Source: an uncultured Collinsella sp. (GTDB lineage: Bacteria; Actinomycetota; Coriobacteriia; Coriobacteriales; Coriobacteriaceae). Taken from it: a DNA stretch of 64,000 nucleotides. The notes beneath the pieces were generated by a model, which saw nothing but the letters and a program-made list of their open reading frames with translations, was not told the origin of the DNA and did not search any database. A program made the translations under genes and the position numbers. Location: assembly GCA_900540985.1 (NCBI GenBank), contig UQIC01000007.1, forward strand, positions 11,905 to 75,904. Reading direction: 5' to 3'. Positions 58,789-64,000 of the stretch are shown here, piece after piece. How positions within the stretch are numbered: the first letter of the stretch is position 1; each line of letters opens with the position of its first letter.

Positions 58789-60354
58789 ATGACACCTGCG
58801 CGCTTTGAAATCGGACAAAAGCACAAGCAGGAGAGCGAGGCGGGTTCCAAGGCTAGTTGGAACACGCCTCGTTCCGATTCACGGCCAACGATGAGCTATC
58901 CCTCGCGCATGGCACTTGCTTTTGCTCTGACATCGCTCATGACGGTATTGGTGCTGGTGGGCGTTGTCTCTGTTGTGTGGGGCACGGTCTTTTCGGATTA
59001 CACACGCTCCAATATCGTCGAAATCGCAAATTCCGCTGCCGAGAAGTTGGCAACCTCATATGAGGAAAACGGCTCTTGGACCGCGGGAGAACTGCGCACG
59101 GTCGCAACGTCGAGTTTGGTTTCCGACGATCTGGGCATGCAGGTCGTCAATAAAAAGGGCGTGATCGTTTATGACGATTCCTGGCCCTCGGCAAGCGCTA
59201 CTGCCGATGTACGCGAAAATCAGGCGACGACCGACGACACGAGCGGCAAGAGGGCATCGCACAGCCCAGTCTCGTCTGCTCCCACCGATTCCAATAGTGT
59301 TGCCAACGTTGAGATCGTGACGTCCTCCGGCGAGCACGTGGGCCAGGTCAAATTGTGGGCGATTGGCTCCGATGCCCTGCTCACCAGGGCAGATTCAGCA
59401 TTCAGAGAGAAGACCTTTAACGCCATGGCCCTCGCCGCGGTTGTTGCAATCTGCATTTCGGTCGTTATCGGATCGCTCGTGTCGCGTATGCTCACCAAGC
59501 CGATTCATCGCATCACCAGTACCGCAAAGCAAATCCGTGACGGCGACCTGTCGGCTCGCACGGGGCTGCGCGGTGATGACGAGATCGATCAGCTGGGTGA
59601 GACCTTCGATGAGATGGCCACTTCGCTCGAGAAGGATATGAAACATGAGAAGCGCCTGACCTCAGACGTTGCACACGAGCTTCGCACGCCGCTTATGGCC
59701 ATGCTCGCAACGGTCGAGGCCATGCAGGATGGCGTGTATCCCACCGACGATGAGCATTTGGAAACCGTTGCTTCCGAGACGCGTCGCCTGGCTCGTCTGG
59801 TGCAGCAGATGCTCGACCTGTCGCGCATGGAAAACAGCACGGCTCCGCTCAACCTTGAGCCGGTGGACATGGTTCCTTTCGTGCGTTCCATCGTTAATGC
59901 CCAGGAGCGCCTGTTTGTCGACCGCGATCTGCGCCTGCGTTTTGCGGACGAGACCCAGGGTCACGACGATGTCGTCGAGGCCGATCCCGACATGATCACG
60001 CAATGTGTTATCAACCTCATGAGCAACGCCATGCGCTACACCCCCGAGGGCGGTTGGGTCGTGGTGTCGGTGCTCAGTGACCGCAAGCACGTCAGCATTG
60101 CCGTTTCTGATACCGGCATCGGTATTGCCAAGGACGATTTGTCGCGTATCTTCGGGCGGTTTTGGCGCGCCGATGCCAGCCGCGCCCGCGAAGCTGGCGG
60201 CCTGGGCGTTGGCCTCGCCGTGACCAAGCAGATCGTCGAGCGTCACCATGGCTACATATCCGTGGAGTCGGAGCTTGGAAAGGGTACGACTTTTACAATT
60301 CATCTGCCCCGCGAGCACACGGCAGATGCGGCATCTACTACAATGGAGCACTAG
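58789..60354 (+). CDS. Membrane sensor histidine kinase
   Basis: 521-aa kinase partner of the response regulator upstream. Membrane segments at about 42-66 and 208-230 enclose an extracytoplasmic region of about 140 residues with a Ser/Thr-rich stretch. HAMP about 230-283, then HisKA with phospho-His296 (VAHELRTPLMAM), N-box INLMSNAMRYTPEGG, G1 DTGIGIAKDD, F-box and G2 GGLGVGLAV. The N-terminal 35 residues before the first membrane segment are unusually long and polar; a later start at the ATG of MSYPSRM is possible. Confidence 0.93.
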   Translation: MTPARFEIGQKHKQESEAGSKASWNTPRSDSRPTMSYPSRMALAFALTSLMTVLVLVGVVSVVWGTVFSDYTRSNIVEIANSAAEKLATSYEENGSWTAGELRTVATSSLVSDDLGMQVVNKKGVIVYDDSWPSASATADVRENQATTDDTSGKRASHSPVSSAPTDSNSVANVEIVTSSGEHVGQVKLWAIGSDALLTRADSAFREKTFNAMALAAVVAICISVVIGSLVSRMLTKPIHRITSTAKQIRDGDLSARTGLRGDDEIDQLGETFDEMATSLEKDMKHEKRLTSDVAHELRTPLMAMLATVEAMQDGVYPTDDEHLETVASETRRLARLVQQMLDLSRMENSTAPLNLEPVDMVPFVRSIVNAQERLFVDRDLRLRFADETQGHDDVVEADPDMITQCVINLMSNAMRYTPEGGWVVVSVLSDRKHVSIAVSDTGIGIAKDDLSRIFGRFWRADASRAREAGGLGVGLAVTKQIVERHHGYISVESELGKGTTFTIHLPREHTADAASTTMEH

Positions 60355-60463
60355 CTTTTCGCTATTCGGTGAAGGAGGGGCCGCGTCCCTGCCGCTCCGA
60401 GTTTGCGAAAACATGCGGGAAAGAACCCGCATTTCTGTCGTATTTAGGTAAGGAGTGACTCAC
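60355..60463 (+). other. purC leader
   Basis: Contains a hairpin ATGCGGG/CCCGCAT (about 60415-60433) 20-30 bp upstream of the ribosome site. It does not resemble the xpt-type purine riboswitch. It could be an incomplete terminator for the kinase gene. Confidence 0.4.
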
Positions 60464-61351
60464 GTGACAACGATGGAGCGTCGTCCGGATTCCCGTGGCA
60501 AGGTTCGTGATATTTACGATGCCGGTGAAAACCTGCTGATGGTCGCCACCGACCGCATTTCTGCGTTCGACTTCATTCTTCCCGACGAGATTCCGTTTAA
60601 GGGAGAGGTACTCAATCGCATCTCGGCATTCTGGTTCGATAAGTTTGCCGACATCGTCCCCAACCATCTCGTTTCCATCGACCCGGCGGATTTCCCCGAG
60701 GAGTTTGCTGAGTATCGTGACTACCTCGCTGGCCGCGCCATGCTGGTTAAGAAGGCCCAGACGATTCCTATCGAGTGCATCGTCCGCGGCTATCTGACCG
60801 GTTCGGGCAAGAAGACCTACGACGAGAACGGCACCGTCTGCGGCATCCAGCTGCCTGAGGGCCTGACCGAGGCTTCCAAGCTTCCTGAGCCGCTGTTCAC
60901 GCCGTCCACGAAGGCCGAGATCGGCGACCACGACGAGAACATCTCGTTCGAGCGTTGCTGCGAGATCGTGGGCGAGGACATCGCCACGCAGATTCGCGAC
61001 CTTTCCCTCAAGATCTACAAGGCCGCTGCCGAGTACGCCGCGACCCGTGGCATCATCATTGCCGACACCAAGTTCGAGTTTGGTGTTATTGATGGCAAGG
61101 TCACGCTGATCGACGAGTGCCTCACGCCCGACTCCAGCCGTTTCTGGCCTGCTGTCAGCTACGAGGAGGGCAAGATCCAGCCTAGCTACGACAAGCAATT
61201 CGTCCGCAATTGGCTCAAGGCCAACTGGGATATGACGGGGGAGACCCCGCACCTGCCCGCCGAGGTCATCGATGGCACGTCCGAGCGCTATCGCGAGGCC
61301 TTCCAGATCATCACGGGCTCCCAGTTCACAAGCATGAAGGAGAACGCATAA
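60464..61351 (+). CDS. purC: SAICAR synthase
   Basis: 295-aa phosphoribosylaminoimidazole-succinocarboxamide synthase, which joins CAIR and aspartate with ATP in purine synthesis. RGKVRDIYD start, VATDRISAFDFILPDEIP, ECIVRGYLTGSG and IADTKFEFGV motifs. I chose the GTG at 60464 (AAGGAG 8 nt upstream); an in-frame GTG at 60455 lies inside that ribosome site, and the ATG at 60473 is a further alternative. The next gene starts right after its stop. Confidence 0.95.
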   Translation: MTTMERRPDSRGKVRDIYDAGENLLMVATDRISAFDFILPDEIPFKGEVLNRISAFWFDKFADIVPNHLVSIDPADFPEEFAEYRDYLAGRAMLVKKAQTIPIECIVRGYLTGSGKKTYDENGTVCGIQLPEGLTEASKLPEPLFTPSTKAEIGDHDENISFERCCEIVGEDIATQIRDLSLKIYKAAAEYAATRGIIIADTKFEFGVIDGKVTLIDECLTPDSSRFWPAVSYEEGKIQPSYDKQFVRNWLKANWDMTGETPHLPAEVIDGTSERYREAFQIITGSQFTSMKENA

Positions 61352-61927
61352 GTGAGTACCCGTAGCGCCACGAACAAGCGCACGCAATCCCACGAAGTTA
61401 CCGGGGTTGCGCGCAAGTCTGCCGCATCTGCTAAGCCCGCCCGCCAAGCAGCGAGCTCCGTTCGCGTCGTGCCGGCTTCGTCTAAGGCACGCCGCAAAGA
61501 GCTCGAGAAGGGCGAGAGCCTCGAGGGCCTCTCTAAAGAGGAGAAGCGCGCCCGCAAGGCTAAGCAGCGCGCCAAGGAGGACCGCATCTATACGGTGTCG
61601 AATATCCTCCTCAAGCAGGACGAGGACTACACCAAGCGCCGTCGCATCTGGTGGATTGTGCTCGCCATTGGCATGGTGCTCGTCGTGGCAATTTGGGCCT
61701 CGCTGTACTTCGCTCCCGCTGGCATGGTGTCCAGCCCCGTCCAGATGGTCGGTATTGTTTTGTCCTACGTCGTCATTCTGGGTGACTTTATCTACGACTT
61801 CGCTCGTATTCGTCCCTTGCGCAACATGTACCGCGCGCAGGCCGAGGGTATGTCCGAGAACAAGCTCAACGCTCTTATTGAGCGCGCGGCTGCCGAGGAG
61901 GACAAGAAGGACTCCAAGAAGAAGTAG
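61352..61927 (+). CDS. Small basic membrane protein
   Basis: 191-aa protein. The first about 100 residues are highly charged (Lys/Arg/Glu/Ala-rich, probably coiled or disordered), followed by two membrane segments (about 101-122 and 130-148) and a Lys/Glu-rich tail. GTG start directly after the purC stop (TAAGTG). It may have a membrane or ribosome-associated function; not recognised. Confidence 0.78.
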   Translation: MSTRSATNKRTQSHEVTGVARKSAASAKPARQAASSVRVVPASSKARRKELEKGESLEGLSKEEKRARKAKQRAKEDRIYTVSNILLKQDEDYTKRRRIWWIVLAIGMVLVVAIWASLYFAPAGMVSSPVQMVGIVLSYVVILGDFIYDFARIRPLRNMYRAQAEGMSENKLNALIERAAAEEDKKDSKKK

Positions 61928-61958
61928 CGTTTGCATACATACTTATCGCTAAGATATA

Positions 61959-61988
61959 AGGCGCGTCGTTTTTGCGGCGCGCCTTTTT
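61959..61988 (+). terminator. Terminator of the purC operon
   Basis: AGGCGCGTCG and CGGCGCGCCT form a stem with a TTTTTG loop, followed by TTTT. Confidence 0.88.
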
Positions 61989-62016
61989 ACTGTTCTATAG
62001 ATAGATGGAGTGGCAC

Positions 62017-63297
62017 ATGATTCGAGCTGCCCTGACGGTCGAAGAGGCTCTGGAGGGCATGAAGGCCCTGGAGCCCAAGATTAAAAACTACGCGCGCCTG
62101 GTCGTCCGCAAGGGCGTAAACGTCAAGCCCGGTCAGGAGGTCGTCGTTCAGTCTCCGGTCGAGTGCGCGCCGTTTGCGCGCGTGGTGGTCGCGGAGGCCT
62201 ATGCCGCCGGCGCCGGCCACGTGACGGTCATTTGGGCCGATGATGCCGTGACGAGGCTCACGTACGAGCATGTCGAGAAAAGCTATTTTGAGCAGACACC
62301 CGAGTGGAAGCGCATGCAGCTGGATTCCTTGGCCCAGGATGGTGCCTGCTTTGTCTTTATCGAAGGTGCGGATCCTGCGGCCCTCAAGGGCATCGATCCA
62401 GCCAAGCCGGCCGCGGCATCAAAGGCGAGGAATACGCAGTGCAAAGTTTTCCGCCGTGGACTGGATTACAACATCAATCCGTGGTGCATCGCCGGCGCTC
62501 CGGTCGTGGCTTGGGCGCACGAGGTGTTCCCAGGAGACGCCGATGAGGTTGCAATCTATAAACTGTGGAATGCGATTCTGCACACCGCGCGCGCCGATGG
62601 CCAGGACCCGGAGAGCGACTGGGAACTCCATGACGCCGCATTCGAAAAGAACCTGCGTTTCCTGAACGACAATCGTTTCGACTACCTGCATTACACCGCG
62701 GCAAATGGAACCGATCTGACGATTGGCATGACGAAGGGTCACGAATGGGCCGGCGGCAAGGGCAAGACGCCCGATGGACACCCCTTCTTCCCCAACATTC
62801 CCACCGAGGAAGTCTTCACCTCGCCCGATCGCATGCGCGCCGACGGTATCGTGTACTCGGCCATGCCGCTCATCCACCACGGCAATAAAGTCGAAGATTT
62901 TTGGATTAAGTTCGAGGGCGGCCGCGTGGTGGACTACGACGCCCGCGTGGGCAAGGCAACGCTTGCGAGCATTATTGACACCGATGAAGGTGCCGCTCAT
63001 CTGGGCGAGGTCGCGCTCATTTCCAAGAACACTCCGATCCGCGAAAGCGGCGTTCTGTTCTATGACACGCTCTATGACGAGAACGCTAGCTGCCATCTCG
63101 CGCTAGGTGTCGGTTTCCCCGAATGCATCGAGGGTGGGTACGACATGTCCAAGGAAGAGCTCCTGGAGCATGGCGTTAACGTCTCGAGCACGCACGTCGA
63201 TTTTATGATCGGCACGGACGACATCGATATTACGGGCATTACGCCTGATGGACGTGAAGTTGTGATTTTCCAGAACGGCCAATGGAGTTGGGAATAG
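62017..63297 (+). CDS. M29-family metallo-aminopeptidase
   Basis: 426-aa aminopeptidase (AmpS/PepS/AP-T type). Family blocks visible: NYARLVVRKGVNVKPGQEVVV, PNIPTEEVFTSPDRMRADG (catalytic Glu), the Glu of LGEVALI, and the C-terminal HVDFMIGTDDIDITG with metal-binding His and Asp. The ATG at 62017 follows ATGGAGTGG; the ATG at 62005 lacks a site. Probably cytoplasmic peptide recycling. The -35 box of the tRNA-Lys promoter overlaps its last codons. Confidence 0.93.
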   Translation: MIRAALTVEEALEGMKALEPKIKNYARLVVRKGVNVKPGQEVVVQSPVECAPFARVVVAEAYAAGAGHVTVIWADDAVTRLTYEHVEKSYFEQTPEWKRMQLDSLAQDGACFVFIEGADPAALKGIDPAKPAAASKARNTQCKVFRRGLDYNINPWCIAGAPVVAWAHEVFPGDADEVAIYKLWNAILHTARADGQDPESDWELHDAAFEKNLRFLNDNRFDYLHYTAANGTDLTIGMTKGHEWAGGKGKTPDGHPFFPNIPTEEVFTSPDRMRADGIVYSAMPLIHHGNKVEDFWIKFEGGRVVDYDARVGKATLASIIDTDEGAAHLGEVALISKNTPIRESGVLFYDTLYDENASCHLALGVGFPECIEGGYDMSKEELLEHGVNVSSTHVDFMIGTDDIDITGITPDGREVVIFQNGQWSWE

Positions 63298-63316
63298 TCC
63301 CAGACCGTGGTACAAT
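63288..63316 (+). promoter_or_regulatory. tRNA-Lys promoter
   Basis: -35 TTGGGA (63288-63293, within the aminopeptidase end), 17-bp spacer, -10 TACAAT (63311-63316), 9 bp before the tRNA. Confidence 0.8.
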
Positions 63317-63325
63317 GCCACCCGC

Positions 63326-63401
63326 GGGCCGTTAGCTCAGCTGGCAGAGCAGGGGACTTTTAATCCCAAGGTCCAGGGTTCGAACCCCTGACGGCCCACC
63401 A
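63326..63401 (+). tRNA. tRNA-Lys (anticodon TTT)
   Basis: Acceptor stem GGGCCGT/ACGGCCC, D-arm TAGCTCAGCTGGCAGAGC, anticodon loop CTTTTAA with anticodon TTT, T-arm CAGGGTTCGAACCCCTG, encoded CCA at 63399-63401. Confidence 0.97.
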
Positions 63402-63408
63402 TAGAAAA

Positions 63409-63440
63409 GAAAGCGATCGACTCCGGTTGGTCGCTTTTTT
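63409..63440 (+). terminator. Terminator of tRNA-Lys
   Basis: AAGCGATCgactccGGTTGGTCGCTT stem-loop followed by TTTT. Repeated almost exactly at 63586-63617. Confidence 0.85.
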
Positions 63441-63442
63441 GT

Positions 63443-63578
63443 TGCCGCGACATGGGTTCGAACCCGTCGGGGCGCGGAGCTGAGTAAACGCGTGAGCGTT
63501 TGCCAGCGCAGCGCGCAAGGCGAGAAAGCGCCGCAGCGGCCGCCTGCGAAGCAGGCTGAACCCCTGACGGCCCACCAT
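63443..63578. repeat. tRNA-tail element (tRNA-Lys)
   Basis: Same plan as the tRNA-Gly elements: an inverted T-arm-like word (GGGTTCGAACCCGTCGGGG near 63454), hairpins AAACGC/GCGTTT (63486-63501), GGCG/CGCC type (near 63520-63533) and GCCTGC/GCAGGC with a GAA loop (63542-63556), then a 21-bp exact copy (63558-63578) of the tRNA-Lys 3' end (63382-63402). Confidence 0.82.
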
Positions 63579-63640
63579 GGAATAGAAAGCGATCAACTCC
63601 GGTTGGTCGCTTTTTTGTTGCCGGTGCAAGGGTTCGAACC
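63558..63640 (+). repeat. Duplicated tRNA-Lys tail, terminator and second T-arm-like word
   Basis: 63558-63622 repeats 63382-63446 (tRNA 3' end, terminator and start of the element) 176 bp downstream. A second T-arm-like word (GGGTTCGAACCCG near 63630) follows. Confidence 0.8.
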
Positions 63641-64000
63641 CGTATCTAGCTATATATAAGAACGCTTGGCGAACAAAACCTGCCTTTTACCGACGGGAAA
63701 CAAATAGCTGATGCTTTTGGAGTAAAGTGGCGCTCCAGAGATGACCGATGCCTTAACACCTATAAACCAGCTGGTCATCGCCAATATCAGAAGCCAATGC
63801 TTCAGTTATAACCTCAGGGACGCGACTGAGGGACATATTCATTTGTGAACAAAATATGGAGTGCCAGATTCCCGCCCACGGGGCCCCTCCGGTCTGGCAA
63901 TATATCTCCTTGCCGCGCGGCCCGGTGGAACCGGATCGGCCGCGGGGCGTGCACCTTGAGAACCGGATACTGCGAGGATGGACACACCAGATGTGTCGCA
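63641..64000 (+). other. Gene-free region resembling an rRNA operon leader
   Basis: About 360 bp without a convincing frame. Several GC-rich hairpins (GATGACC/GGTCATC about 63739-63780; TGCCAGA/TCTGGCA about 63863-63899; CCGCG-GGCC/GGCC-GCGG about 63914-63948). The segment ACCTTGAGAACCGGATACTGCGA near 63953 resembles boxA-like antitermination sequences and the leader or spacer of rRNA operons. The 16S gene itself would lie beyond the window. Confidence 0.4.

Noticed and set aside
63360..63629. 89-codon minus-strand frame over tRNA-Lys ending in VRGSNPGPWD
   Set aside because: GSNPGP-type peptides are the known artefact of translating tRNA T-arms in antisense; it covers the tRNA gene and the tail element.

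Overview
The window looks like chromosomal DNA from a Collinsella-like member of the Coriobacteriia (high-GC, anaerobic, gut-type Actinomycetota). This is inferred from gene content, codon use and operon order; no database was searched. It is a replication-origin neighbourhood. The leftward block gyrA-gyrB-dciA-recF-dnaN-dnaA plus an unusual GHKL-ATPase gene is read on the minus strand. The rightward block rpmH-rnpA-yidD-yidC-jag-rsmG-parA-parB is on the plus strand. The strand switch is at about 34.55-34.89 kb, and three perfect parS sites lie in front of parA. DnaA has a non-standard DNA-contact motif, and the origin-side spacers carry three copies of a 14-mer that may be its box.

Region by region. 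1-4.8 kb: alpha-glucoside PTS permease and a 6-phospho-alpha-glucosidase (cut by the window edge), divergent from a polyol-type zinc dehydrogenase and a GntR regulator, with TTGTCTAGA-type operators between. 4.8-9.3 kb: a multi-cluster ferredoxin-like protein, an internally deleted glycerol-dehydrogenase relative, intact GldA and an AdhE-like iron alcohol dehydrogenase. 9.8-14.1 kb: two paralogous unknown proteins followed by a fused MurT-GatD lipid II amidating enzyme. 14.1-17.1 kb: tRNA-Glu, repeat elements including a MITE-like inverted-repeat unit, and type III glutamine synthetase. 17.5-23.2 kb: metF, a separate MetH reactivation-domain protein, metH lacking that domain, and a UPF0210 protein. 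23.4-39.9 kb: the origin block. 40-47 kb: rlmN, ddl, a DinG-type helicase-exonuclease and a pair of WYL regulators. 47.2-54.2 kb: a membrane M28-like protein split by a very long acidic disordered insertion, a small membrane protein, and a large LPXTG adhesin with a thioester domain. 54.4-63.4 kb: tRNA-Gly, purB, a TSCPD protein, a Tat lipoprotein, a two-component system, purC, a membrane protein, an M29 aminopeptidase and tRNA-Lys. 63.65-64 kb: a gene-free structured stretch resembling an rRNA operon leader.

Functional themes are origin firing and segregation (DnaA, DciA, DnaN, RecF, gyrase, ParABS), cell-wall synthesis (Ddl, MurT-GatD), the methionine/folate cycle, sugar-phosphate uptake with reductive fermentation, and de novo purine synthesis. 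The most unusual features are non-coding: multi-hairpin elements behind tRNA genes that end in copies of the tRNA 3' tail, several long intergenic palindromes, and the origin region itself.
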